Source: Lumbricus rubellus (taxonomy: Eukaryota; Annelida; Clitellata; Crassiclitellata; Lumbricidae). Taken from it: 64,000 bases of DNA. Positions within the stretch are counted from its first letter, which is position 1. Every line of letters begins with the position of its first letter. Positions 34,066-46,393 of the stretch are shown here, one piece after another. The stretch lies in assembly GCA_945859605.1 (NCBI GenBank), contig OX243820.1, forward strand, positions 32,310,380 to 32,374,379, read 5' to 3'. A program made the translations under genes and the position numbers. The notes beneath the pieces are model-generated. The model was not told where the DNA came from, ran no database searches, and saw only the letters and a program-made list of their open reading frames with translations.

Positions 34066-34960
34066 GGCTCCATTTGAGGTCGACACAGCCAAAAATGCGC
34101 TGGTCGCTGGGGCTCCGCCCCAGACCCCGCTGCAGGAGCTTACGGTCAAGACAAAAACCTTTCTCTTTTACACTAACATTTTGATTTCTATTGTTATCCT
34201 GGTAGCTTGCGACACTAAAACACCACTTATTTTTGAAGTTTTCGCGACTTTATCGTTCACAAATAGCTGGGAAAAAAGAGCCTTAAAATGGCTCCATTTG
34301 AGGTCGACACAGCCAAAATGCGCTGGTCGCTGGGTCTCCGCCCCAGACCCCGCTGCGGGAGCTTACGGTCAAGACAAAAACCTTTCTCTTTTACACTAAC
34401 ATTTTGATTTCTATTGCTTCTAATCTCCCCTCAAAATTTAACCTCTCCTCCGCTTGCACTCACCTCTGCTGCTTTCCATTCACGTCTGAAAACCGAACTC
34501 TTCAAGCTATCCTATCCAGATTCCAATCAGTTTCCATCACCGAAGTGACCCAACTATACCCCCATCATCGACAACCACCGTAGCACCATGCTGTCTCCTC
34601 GGCTTGACCTCCCCGGATTTTGCCTGGCACCGGAACGGAAACGGCCGCTCTGGCTATTACGGACTTGATTTGATATAGCGCCGGTGAATAAGCTGGTCTC
34701 CCTGACGTGGCTTTTGTGGGCGCTGAGAAATTCTCGAAGATTTACATTACATTACATTATCCTGGTAGCTTGCGACACTAAAAATTAAAAAACCACTTAT
34801 TTTTGAAGTTTTCGCGACTCTATCGTTCACAAATAGCTGGCAAAAAGAGCCTAAAAATGGCTCCATTTGAGGTCGACACTGCCAAAAATGCGCTGTTCGC
34901 TGGGGCTCCGCCCCAGACCCCGCTGGGGGACCTTACGACGCTCCCCCAGACCCCCTAGTC
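34060..34960 (+). repeat. Three-copy tandem repeat, interrupted
   Basis: Unit of about 230 bp: AAATGGCTCCATTTGAGGTC, GCTGGGGCTCCGCCCCAGAC, TATCCTGGTAGCTTGCGACA, TTCGCGACTTTATCGTTCAC. Copies begin near 34061, 34287 and 34855. Copy 2 is interrupted by a LINE 3' fragment (34420-34748), which copy 1 lacks. Confidence 0.8.
34420..34748 (+). mobile_element. LINE 3' fragment with TTACA tail
   Basis: Includes CACGTCTGAAAACCGAACTC, readable as the LKTELF motif common at the C-terminus of non-LTR proteins, then GAATAAGCTGGTCTCCCTGA, GTGGGCGCTGAGAAATTCTC and ATTTACATTACATTACATTA. The copy 1 repeat reads directly ATTTCTATTG|TTATCCTGG, giving the pre-insertion site. Confidence 0.65.
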
Positions 34961-35354
34961 GGGACGGGCTTCGTGCCTTCGGCACTCGCAACTTCGCGCC
35001 TTCGGCGCCGCCACTGACGACCAATTACAATACAGCGTCCTGGCACTTCTTTTTTTACACTTTAAGCACTGGTTCTTATTATTGAGAACCGTCTCGCCAA
35101 CGAATTGTAACCGGATCAAAGTCTTGACACAAAAAGTAGAAAATGGCATTTTAACCGTTTAGCTGCTGTATTCGGCTGGATTTAACCAAACTCTGTGAGT
35201 GTTTGAAATGAAACGGATTCCGTTGATATTTTTATCTGCGACATATTGACATTGCTCATTTGCTGCACAGCGATCAAGGATTATAATTATTACCTATTTC
35301 GAGAGTTATTATTTATTGGCAATTTGTAGCAGAATCTGGTCAACGGCACTGGGT

Positions 35355-35502
35355 AGGCTACGTGGGTATGCATGGGCTGGCTCAGAAGTTTTGGAAACTT
35401 GGTGGTTCGAGTCAAGAAGTGGCCGAGTGTGTATAAGAGCACTTGTTATAGCGCCCCTTCAAGATTCTACTCAGAGGCGCTCCCGACTACAGCGCGGACA
35501 TA
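35355..35502. mobile_element. SINE fragments
   Basis: 35430-35502 is the SINE family 1 tail in minus orientation (CACTTGTTATAGCGCCCCTTC...). 35355-35415 has a tRNA-like head on the plus strand (TGGCTCAGAAG, GGTTCGAGTC), possibly a different family. Confidence 0.45.
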
Positions 35503-35689
35503 AAACAATGGATGAGTAAACAAACACGAAGGCATCTACTAGCAGGTAGGCCTACTTCAGTTCTTTGTCAAAAATGTGGTGGTAGCACAGTAATCACCGC
35601 TTTTGAAACTGGCAATGATTGGACACCACCGTCACAAAGTGTCACATTGCAAAGTAACACATAATGCATGAAAGCGAAACCTGGTAGAG

Positions 35690-35795
35690 CAAGATCGTAA
35701 TCGTAATTGTAAACTCGATATTTCTACAGCGCCCACAAAAGCCAGGTCGCGGGAGCTAGCTTTTTCACAGGCGCTCAATGAAAACAAATCGTTAT
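35690..35795 (-). mobile_element. LINE/SINE 3'-tail repeat (minus)
   Basis: On the minus strand: GCGCCTGTGAAAAAGCTAGC, GGCTTTTGTGGGCGCTGTAG, then ATTACGATTACGATC. Confidence 0.5.
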
Positions 35796-35844
35796 GCAGG
35801 GAGGTCACGATCTGGAGAGTCAGGACAGACGGATATGGTATATA

Positions 35845-36664
35845 CACGGTGTCCCAAGTGAAGTGAGCCCCTTTTTGTTTTGGCGATATATCTGTTAATT
35901 CTAAATGAAACTCTATAACATTTTACTGCGTGAAAGAGGGATAAATTATAAATGTTTCCTGAAAATTTTATCAAATTCTATCAACATAGTCCGAAGTTAT
36001 GCACGTTCAAATTTGGGGAACGGAAATTTTAAGTTTCCAACATGTAAAAGATAGGAACTTGTTGTTTGCAACTGCACACCTTACTTTTCTAAATTAATCA
36101 ATACGACGTCGTATTTCCTTCATTTTCATGTCAGAGGACAATAATAAAAATGGTTTTCAGCAAAGATGACTTGAGTTTAATATAAAAAAATTAATGAAAA
36201 AAACCTTGCGGTGCAAAAGGTTTTAAAGGAATTTCCTAACAGAAACTGGCTCAACGCAGCCTTATGAAACTGGCTTACGTGACGTTGCCCAGTGACCACT
36301 TCAAACAGCGAAATGTGGAAGAATGGAATCGTTTTGATCAAGGGATTTTTGACAATGCAATCAATGAATGGCGAAAGCGCCTTAGAGCATGCATTCGAGC
36401 TAACGGAGGACATTTTGAACAGCAGCTTTGAAGAACAACGCTAACGCTAATTTCCTATCTTTTACATGTTGGAAACTTAAAATTTTCGTTGACCAAATTT
36501 AAACATGCTTAACTTCGGACTCTGTTCGTAGAATTGGATAAAATTTTCAGGAAACATTGATAATTGATCCCTCTTACATTCTCTAAAATTTTATAGAGAT
36601 TCATTTAGAATTGACAAGTATATCGCCAAAACAAAAAGGGGCTCACTTCACTTGGGACACCGTG
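35845..36664 (+). mobile_element. Tc1/mariner derivative, internally deleted (820 bp)
   Basis: Flanked by TA. Inverted ends CACGGTGTCCCAAGTGAAGT extend for roughly 190 bp. Between them is a decayed transposase in which an N-terminal piece (ATGGTTTTCAGC, then TGCAAAAGGTTTTAAAGGAA) leads to the C-terminal part: FDQGIFDNAINEWRKRLRAC, GGHFEQQL and stop (36310-36431). The DDE core is absent. Confidence 0.85.
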
Positions 36665-36994
36665 TAGATAATGTTTTGAATTGAAACGGCGAAGGAGGTA
36701 TAGGCCTAATAATGTTGTATATGCCGTGCATGCTGGTAACATTTAATCTTGTATTTATAACCACACCCTTCGACAACCTCTTTAATTTAATCCTCCACAT
36801 TCTTGAAGGCTTGAAAGGTTGTAAAATCAAGAACCATAAGTTCAACGTTTTTTGTGATCTTGTGATCCGTATCGTGAACTCTAAACTCGTAAAGAGCGCC
36901 ACTCGAAAGTTAAGCGCAGAGTGTATAACCTACGCAGCTTATTCGCCACTTTGTCCCAGTTTACATGTACATGTGTGGCCACTTTACTTTCACA

Positions 36995-36996
36995 AT

Positions 36997-37030
<34 letters not shown>

Positions 37031-37035
37031 GTGGT
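36995..37035 (+). repeat. TA microsatellite
   Basis: (TA)n, about 18 units. Confidence 0.9.
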
Positions 37036-37134
37036 GGAACGAACGCCAGGTTTGCCTTCCATGATCCTTCCGTGCCGCTGGATAACTGATCTGTAATGAA
37101 AAACAAGAATGCTTACTGCACATGGAGTTCTGAT

Positions 37135-37390
37135 ATTCGTCTCTCTCCCCTCTCTCTTCTTCTTCTTCCTCTCTCTCCCTTCTTCATCTCTTCCTCTGTC
37201 CCTCTGTCCCTGTCAATGTATATGTAATGTATCTGTCTCTTTGTCTCTCTATGTGTGTGTGTCTCTCTCATCCTCTTTGTCTTCCTTTTTCTAGTCTATC
37301 TCTGTCTCGGACTCTGTCTGTTTATGTTTCTGTCTCTGTCTGTCTGCCTCTATCTCTCTCTCTTTGTCTCTCTCCGTCTATCTCTATCCA
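37135..37390 (+). repeat. CT-rich tract
   Basis: CTCTGTCTCT-type pyrimidine tract, about 0.7 kb before the RASSF start codon. Confidence 0.8.
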
Positions 37391-37939
37391 GCTGTGACGT
37401 CTTCGACATGTGTGGCCTCTCGATATAAACCAGGTTGGAGTTGTTCTTCAGTTTCTACAACCATGTTTTGACAACATGATTCCCTACTATCTACATTGAC
37501 CAGTGGATTCTAATAGTTGAACTTAATGCTCCAGAAGAATTTCGTTTATCTTTTCGTTTCGTGAAGGCATGTGCTGTTTTCTTCGCGTCTTTGACAGTTC
37601 TATTTTCATGCACTCTTGTTTTGTTTTCTTGCGCTCTTTTCCTTCCAATGTTCTTTCTCCGAATCCTCTTCTGCTTAATCTATCTCAACCTCATCCTCTA
37701 ATCTAAATCTTCCTCTTTATGCAAGATGACTTTACAAGTTTTCAGTTATTACGATGCAATGCAATTTTCGCCATGTTGCTTTCTTGTTTCTACCACCATT
37801 TACTCTCGTGTTATTTGTACAAGTGTCTTTGTAAGCTTATTTCACGTAAATCTTATTCCTTGTGTTAGACCTTTAAGTGCTTAATGTCATTTGTCCTAAA
37901 CTCGTTCTTTCTGCATCTGTTTCAATGTTTTTATTATTA

Positions 37940-38051
37940 TAGAACTATAAAGAGTCTGACTCCCGAGGAAAGCCTTGACTATATTCGACCGCCATTGCTG
38001 ATCACGTGACTCACTCTCAGCAAATCGGAATCTCTAAAACCGGAAGCGGAA
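37940..38051 (+). promoter_or_regulatory. Putative core promoter / 5' UTR of the RASSF gene
   Basis: TATAAAGAG at 37946-37954 lies about 100 bp before the ATG; another TATAAA is at about 37426. An in-frame stop (38007-38009) precedes the ATG, so 38052 is the first start in this frame. An alternative is a 3' splice site after the pyrimidine-rich TTTTTATTATTATAG (37928-37942). Which is right cannot be decided from sequence. Confidence 0.3.
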
Positions 38052-39516
38052 ATGGATGACGACGGATACCAGACCCAGCAGCGACGGATGGTCTATCAGT
38101 CGGACGGTAGGACCGGATCCAGAGGCGAGCAGCAGGGACCTCAGAGGGTCCGAATCCTGGTTCCAAATCCCACTTCTTCTTCTCAATACGCAGATTACCC
38201 TCAACAGGCAGGGGATGGTTCTTCGAATCCACAGGTGATCCGCATCCTCCCTCGAGCCGTCTACAACCTCAAGCACGACACACCAGCCGCGGTGGCCAGC
38301 CGCAGAGGGTCCGTCGACACAGGACTGTCCCACGTCATCCGATTGGGCCGCAACGATGCCCCGCAGGTACTACGCGTCGGCGGGGGCGGCGGCGGGCAGG
38401 GCGGCTACCCAGACGGGTACGACACCTCCCCGAGGGTGATTCGCATCGGGCAGGGTGGCTACAACCAAGAGATGACCCCGCAGGTCATACGCATCGGACC
38501 AAGCGGGAGAATTGTTACCAGCGCTACGGGGGCACCACAGCAACCACAGTACTACACCCAAAGACCGCAGGACTTCGACACTTCAAGGCGAGTGGTACGC
38601 GGCGATCCCTCTGGGACTTACTCGCCGCCGACGATGAGGGTCTTTGCGGCCGGGACGCCCTTCTCCTACCAGGCGTCGAACCAGGGTCAGGAGTCGCCAC
38701 GGATCATCGCGATCAGCTCCACACAGCAACCGTATCCCTCCTTCTCTTCTGGGTCCTCATCCCCATCCTCCGCCCAGCCTCCGAATCTGAGGTACGTGAT
38801 GCGAACAAGACCTGACGGAGGCGAGGCTGAGGCATCCTCCAATTGGCAGGCCCAGCAGCAGCAGGATCAGTATCCCTCTCAACAGTCGTACGTCCAGTCC
38901 CCCACCGTCGTCTACTCGTCCCACCCTGGCTACCGAACCCTGGCAACGATCCCAAGAACCTCATCCGTTGACCAGGGTTCCTCCTCCTCCTCGTCGGGAG
39001 GTTGGGTCAGCAGCGGTCAAGGCAACGGGGCCACGGAAGGCGGTCAAACGGGGGCACCGCGCATGCTCCTCAGAGACACCGGAAGAAGCGACTCCCGCGA
39101 GATGTTCATTCTAGGAGCTGGATCGAATCCGGTCAGCATCCAGATGGGAGGCGGAGGTCAAGGGGGTCAGCGACGGGGGTCACTGGGGGTCGTACAGGTC
39201 ATCCCGATGCGTAGAGGTCAAATCCAACAGCCAAATCCACAACAATACTACCAACAGCAGCTGCAACAGCAACAACAACAGCAACAGCCATACGTTCAGC
39301 ATCTTCAACAGCAGCAGCAGCATCAGCAGCCCATTGTCTACACGTCAAGCATCCAAGAACCTGCGAGATCGACCACGTCTCAAGAGGTTCCACATATCAT
39401 CCGAGGTCGCGTCATCACCAGTGGTGGATCCGCCGACAAAATGGGAGAATTCGACAAAATCATCGCTGACAGCATTCGGCAATTTCTCATCCAACGACAA
39501 CAACAACAAGAACAAG

Positions 39517-39547
<31 letters not shown>

Positions 39548-39963
39548 ACAACAACAACAATACCAAGGTCACGTGGTCCGTCCTTCCGCCTCCTCCTCCT
39601 CCTCTTCCTCCGCGTCAAGACCATCGAACATCGAGATCAGTGAGGTTCACTATCCGTGCGGTGGAGGCGACCAACCTTCCCAGAATGCACCGGACTTCCA
39701 GGACACCGGAACCGGAAGTGGACCACCGGACGACCGGAACATCTTCAACGAGTACAAGTTCAAGTTCGACAGCATCGGAAACCTGTCGCGATCCAACAGT
39801 CGCGATGATGGCGTCGCCGCCACTTCCGCCGGAAACGAGAGTGACACCGGAAGCTGGAGTCAAGGCCGAAACGCTCCGATTGCTATCTTCCGCTTCAATG
39901 ATTTCGACGACATGGTTGCTCGAATGATGGAACTCAGACAAGCGTCGCAAGTTCAGCCAAGCG
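38052..39963 (+). CDS. RASSF: RASSF exon 1: disordered Q/S/G-rich N-terminus
   Basis: Ends AGCG|GTAAGA in phase 1. Carries about eleven degenerate P-x-V-I-R-I/L-G motifs (residues about 31-451), two RRGS sites (about 84 and 374, basophilic-kinase type), poly-Q runs at about 397-424 and 482-505, poly-S at about 309-315 and 514-521, and a folded-looking end ([32 protein letters not shown]). Confidence 0.92.
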
Positions 39964-42900
39964 GTAAGATTGACTGGCTAATCAGTCTGTCAGTCAGACA
40001 GCCAATCGCCAATCGGCCAGTGAATCATTCACATTTTCTTACTCTCTAATTCACTCACTCACTAATTCACTCACTCACTAATTCACTCTCTCACTAATTC
40101 ACTCACTCACTAATTCACTCACTCACTAATTCACTCACTCACTAATTCACTCACTCACTAATTCACTCAATCACTAATTCACTCACTCACTCACTGATCT
40201 AGTTCCTCCACTCACTCAATCACTTGTTCATTCACTGAATCCCTGTCTCTCTCACTCAGCCGGTAGTCAGTCAATCAAGCAATCATTCTTTCAAGCAATC
40301 AGTCATTCAATTAATCAATCATTCACTCGATCAGTCAATCGGTCATCTTTTATCTTGAAAAAGTAGACGGTGTAAGTTAGCAATTTGGAACCAAAAGTGT
40401 TTAGCTGTGCGCTATGACAGTGATTATGACCTCATGCTAATATTATGCAAAGCATCGCTACATCGCTTCCTAAAGAAAGTGACTAACTATAAATATCCTT
40501 CCTGTTTCTAATTATAAAACCAGGTCAGCTCTCCTTGCACTTATTTGTCGGTTGGAAACAACTGATCCGGCAATGTGTTCTCACCACAGTATAGGCTACA
40601 TGTGCTCACCGAAGCTTTCTGCAATCATAATTATCATTACACAAAGCCAAACGCAGAATGTCGGTCAAGCCAAATAGATCTAAAATTAGTCGATTGTTAC
40701 TCTTAGCTCTCCATGCAGACATCGAAGACTGGTACGGGTATTCGTACCATGGGTTAGCGTTTGTGACACGTTGCACATTGGTTCTGCACTTTGGAATCTG
40801 CTCTCTCCATTGAAACATTCTTTGTTATTAACTATTTGGAGTTTTCCATTTCGATAACCAATGGGCATATCCGCAAAATGCACAAGATAATTTGTTTAAA
40901 TCGGAAATTACTCGTATTGGGAGATTTGAACCCGCTAACCCTAAAATTAATACGCCCTCGAGCGAAATAGTACACAGTCTGTATGATTATTTTGCTTACT
41001 ATAATTGACTTTCCCCGACAGCAAACGTATTTTCAGAAGCATCTCTGAATAATTGTTTTGCATCATCTTACCAACTCAATTAACAAAACTACCATCTGCC
41101 GACCTGTTCCTAAGACCCGTATAACCAAGTCTCAATTTCTGACCGGCCAGATGTAATACTCGACTAATTTTAGATCTCGATGGCTTGACTGACAGCCTAC
41201 GGTTGGCTCTTTGCCAACATAATTAGCCTATGATTGTGGAAATAGAAATATGAATGGATACTGCACAGAAAATGCTGTGTAGATATCTGGCGGCTCTGAT
41301 AGCAGGGTGGTTTGTTTCCGTGGTCGTGTAATTTGATGCCAGATTTTGCGGAGGTTGTGGCAAACTCGTAAATGACGTTTTCCCAAACAAATTTCAACTG
41401 TTATGTTGTGTTAAAGGTCGTGTTGTATTACGTTATGTTATGCTTTGTTATGTTATGTTTTGTTATGTTATGTTATGGTATGTTATGTTTTGTTTTGTTA
41501 TGTTATGTTATGTTTTGCTATGTTTTGTTATGTTATGTCATGTTACGTTATGTTAGCCTACGTTATGTTATGCTATGTTTTGTTATATTATGTTTTGTTA
41601 TGTTTTGTTATGTTACTTTTTATGTTATGTTATGTTATGCTATATGTTCGGTTGGTACAATCGTGACACAGTATGTCGATTACTGTCACTTTTAAATTCA
41701 TGTTGGTTTTATAATGACGAGTTTGGTTGAAATTTTTCAGAAGAGGGCGTTGTTGACTCGTCAATACAGTCTGATGATGGTTCGAGACCTCAACCGATAT
41801 CTCACCAACAGATTGCAACAGGATACACGACGAGTGTCCCACGAAAGGTACAAGCGTTAAGGAAGCAGAGGCTGCAAGATATAAAAACACAGAGAGAGAG
41901 GTAGAGAGAGGCAGAGACAGAGAGAGAGACAGCGATACAGAGAGACAGAGAGACAGACACAGAGGCACAGAGGCATTGAGACACAGAGACATAGAAAGAG
42001 AGTCAGCGACAGAGACAGAAAGACGGAGACAGAGACAGAGATACAAGAAGAATAGATTATGGATTAATTTAGCTATAGGTCTAGTGTCAGAGTAATCTTC
42101 TAGTTTGCAGCTGTTTAATTAACCAAAAAATTGCATTGTAATCTTCCGTGCCTTTATTCAGTTTAACTGTCTTGACTGTTCATTTAATTCTAACCCAACC
42201 CCTTAATTCTCTACATTTGCAGGAGGGTCCTGACTCTGGCTATGACGTCAGTGGGCCATATCCGCCTGGCCAGCCGGCAACCTGGTCAAGCGGTCAGCAA
42301 GGTCAAAGGGCAAAGGCCAACATGTCCAGAGAGATATTGCGACACAAAATCGAAGTCTTCAACAGCAATGCTCACGGGCTGATCATGAGTCTGGTAAGCT
42401 TGCGCTACATAAAAAATTGTTTCAACAGGCGTACAAGCATCTCTGCATTTATTAGGCTCCGTTACTTATTGGTATGAGTCGATGGCACTACACAGTTGTA
42501 TCTGTAACATCGTCTCGGAGGAACGCTATGTTTGTGTGTGCACTTAATGTCATAGGGCCCATTCACGCTCTCCCTACTCAGAGGCGCTCTCGACAGCTGC
42601 TGCGCGGACACTGCATCGGAGTTTCACGCGTTTGGTGTTAATTTCTCTAGTTATTGCAGAGGTTTGGTTTTTTTCGTTCACCGTGTATACAGTTTTACGC
42701 ATATGAATCAGACGCATTAAACCCATAATACATAGTAATCGTACACTCGAAATCTCTAAAGCACCACTCAAGAGGAAAGCACAGGGCACCAGCTTATTCA
42801 CGAGCGCTGCGTCGCGTCACAGGGGCTATCCAGAGATGGTCAATGTACGATCCGAGTTCGGCATATATGATACAATGCACAGCCCATATAAACACAAATG

Positions 42901-45900
42901 AGCAACATAAATAAATAATTGATTAATCTTAACGAGTAGACTATATAATATATTATGAGTATGAATTGTCGTAACTACAAAAACAAATCTGAACTAATAA
43001 AACAAATTCGTTCGAAGACGTCATGCATAAGTTACTTCGTTACAGATATTTATTTTGTTTGTTTGTCATCAGTGTAAACGTTTGCGTTGCATCCAAATTC
43101 GCATTGAAATTATATCCACTTATAAAAACGGGTTCCGTTTAGTGTGACTCAGCATGACATTTATAATAATAGAGAACTAATTGGAGACCTGCTCTCATGA
43201 CTAATAGACTCAATGTCTAGACTCAGCAGATACTAATTGTACGAGAGCACCTACCGTCTTATTATTAGGCCTATTGTTATTTTTTTACCGAAGTAGCCTA
43301 CCCGGAGATCCCGCGGGCTTTCAAAAATTATCCGAAGACGTAAAAACTGATTATGGGATGGCTAGATCTCGTCAAGATCATGCCTTTAAGTTTAGGGTCT
43401 TTGTCCTAGCGGTCATTGTTATTATTAGCAATACTATTATTGTTGGTTCATAATAATTATAAACATTTATAATTATTAAAGCAGGTCAACATTAGGAGAA
43501 GAATAGCCTATACCTCTTATTCCTCTCTTTTGTATTATGCTGTGTGCAGGCTTGTCAGCGTCTTTCTTCATTAGCCTAAGCTGGCAGCCAAAGTGTCACC
43601 TAACGGAATATTCATAAGCCACACCTGACCTAAATTCGTCGTACAGTCATATTATAATAGCCTGCGTGTTATTGTGGACTTACAGTTGGTTATTGGCGGT
43701 GATCATAAAAGCTTGTTTACCAGAGTAGGCCTACACAAATTTAAAGCCCATCGTCATACTGGGCTCAGTTGTAGGTGCCACTGCGACACCGCTTAGACCT
43801 TCAATAATAGTAAAGAGTAGGGGAACGTACTAAACTAATACAGGCCTGGCCCACAAAACAGTGTTTTGTGTGAGAACATTGTACAGTGTAGGCTACATGT
43901 AGGGCTAGACCTACATATGCAACGATGCAGTGCTTAATAAAGTTACCGCTCGCTGCGCATTCAGAAAGAGAATGGCTGCGTACGGTATTGGATATATCTG
44001 CTCAGCATGCATAAGCTTACAAAACAGTTCGAACAATTTGGATAGAGAGAAGTTACAATTGACTCTATAGTTAAGATGATAGAAGAGTAATAATTTATTG
44101 GAAATTCAAGTTAGCTGCGACTGTTTTTACAATGCACTGAAATTCAAAATACGACTGAAGACGTAGACCACTGTGTTCTCAAAATCGAATTTCGAGAAGA
44201 CTTCTCTATTGGATATTGGATTAATTCCACCTGAGGCTACGTTTGACTCGACTATCAATTGCGACCGTGTGCGTTAAGACAACGTTGCCATAGAAATATC
44301 ATTGGCTAATATTAGATTAGATTAGATTTTTTTAAACAAAGATGGCTACGGTCAAGCGTTACAAACGGATATCGCGTAGATCTAAGTTAGCCGACATCCA
44401 CGCCACTCTATCGAGAAACGCCGTCTTCAACATCACTGGAATGGTAGGCAGTCGACGTTATATAAACAGACAAACACAGTGACAGATAGCCAAACGTACA
44501 CGTAGCTTTACACATACATGTAGGCCTATGAAGAGAATTCACAATGGTAAAAAAAGTAAAGTCCATCCAGTTCCATGCGGAACACAGGGAAGCGCTCATC
44601 TCCTTTTCAATGGCCTTGAACCGGCAATGGACGAATCCCATGGTCCTGGACACGTTGCCAGTGTATCGCAGGACTTCCCGTTTACTTCCCAGCTTACGCC
44701 GGTACCAAATTATAGGCCTACTGCTTGGTGACAAAGGCACGTGTGCGTAAACAACTTGCCCAAGGTCGTTACCCGGATTCGAACCGCAACCGCCCGATCT
44801 GTGAGCAAGCGCGTTACCGATCATGAGCCACCAGGTCGCACGCGTGCAGTGGAGTAAGCAATTTATTCTTATTTAACGGTTTTGCGAAAATTCAGTCCTT
44901 ACTTATTCACAGACATAATTATTTCTAATTTTTTCCTAATTCTTTTTCTTTTTAATTTCCATAAAGGAACAAGACTGCGAGACATTCCACGGCTTCATTC
45001 GAGTTCAGATGAATCTCATCCGTCCCGTGGAGATGGCCGTTCCAGCTCAACCTCCCACTCTCTACGATGTCCTCAAGCAAGACTCACAAGGAGGGTCATC
45101 GGCTGCACCATCATCACCTCCTGCATCCCCATCATCAGCAGCAGCAGCAGCCACGGATGAGTCACAGACGACCTTCTTCTATTTGCCGAAGGACACGACG
45201 AAGGTCATCCACATCAACAGGTTCGAATCAAGATTATAGCCTAATTACATGTACTGTATACTGTATAGTGCTCCGTCACGTTGCTACAACTGTAATTAAT
45301 TAACTAAGTAATATTGATAATAATAGGGCCAAGTAATTATTTTCGTTTAATTTAAAATTTAAAATTAACAAAATTTAAAATTTAAAATTAATTTAAAATT
45401 GTCGCAACGCAGTATGATTACAATCGGTAGGCTATAATTAACGGACGATCACAAGTTTTTACAGAAATAGGATTTAGTTTTCGGCAGCCATGCTCTCTGC
45501 ACCGACACGTTCTTCGTTATTAACTGATACCTGAAGCACATAATTATTTTCGCTGTCTCATAACTGCTTTCCCTTCTCTCGTTCTATCGTACTGGGAGCG
45601 CATCTGATTGGTGTGCACTGTGAGAGGCGCTTTATATATTCATGGATACATTACAATAGGTCTATAAATGTATCTGCGCAAGTCATGAGCCCAATTTAAG
45701 ACGTCATGTAAAGTGTGAAATAAGCTTAGATCACATATCCTGATCAGTGATGATTGGTTTTCTTATAGCCTATGTGTTTTGTGATTTAGCGACACAACAA
45801 CAAAAGAAGTGATTCGTTCGCTTTTGTCTAAATTCAAGATAAAAGACAATCCACTGAAATTCGCTCTCTACCACAAGGAAGGATCCGACGATAAAACTGG

Positions 45901-46315
45901 TAAGAAAGAAACCATTTTATAATTTTTATTTTGGTATACAATTTAAATTATATTTCACTAAAATCTCATACCTGAAGCAAAAGAATGTTCACTGATTGTT
46001 CAGAGCTTATGAAATAATAATCTTCAAAAGAATTATCTTATTCTCTTCTTCAAGTTCTCTGTCCAGTTCAAACTTCCAATGACATCACTCTTCTCAATGT
46101 TGAGAATGCAAAATTGTGAACTATATGCCGTGCAAAGATGATAGGAACTTTGTCTCAAGTGTCCTTTACAAGCACATTACTAAAGCATATTATTATCTAT
46201 GGATTTAATTCCAATTGCTGATTGCTCGCTGCTGCTATCATTTTTTGTAAGGTTTGCTTTGCTTATCTCAATGCACCAGGTTGCGGTTTGTCAACCTGTT
46301 TGTGAGCATTAAACG

Positions 46316-46351
<36 letters not shown>

Positions 46352-46353
46352 AA

Positions 46354-46393
<40 letters not shown>

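Noticed and set aside
38007..38051. Linking the 29,112 donor to RASSF exon 1 to extend the N-terminus
   Set aside because: The five codons before that donor are out of frame with the ATG at 38052 when joined at the CTCAG before CAAATCGG.
39334..39927. 197-aa frame inside RASSF exon 1
   Set aside because: Shadow frame of the Q/S-rich coding exon; it shares no conserved domain.
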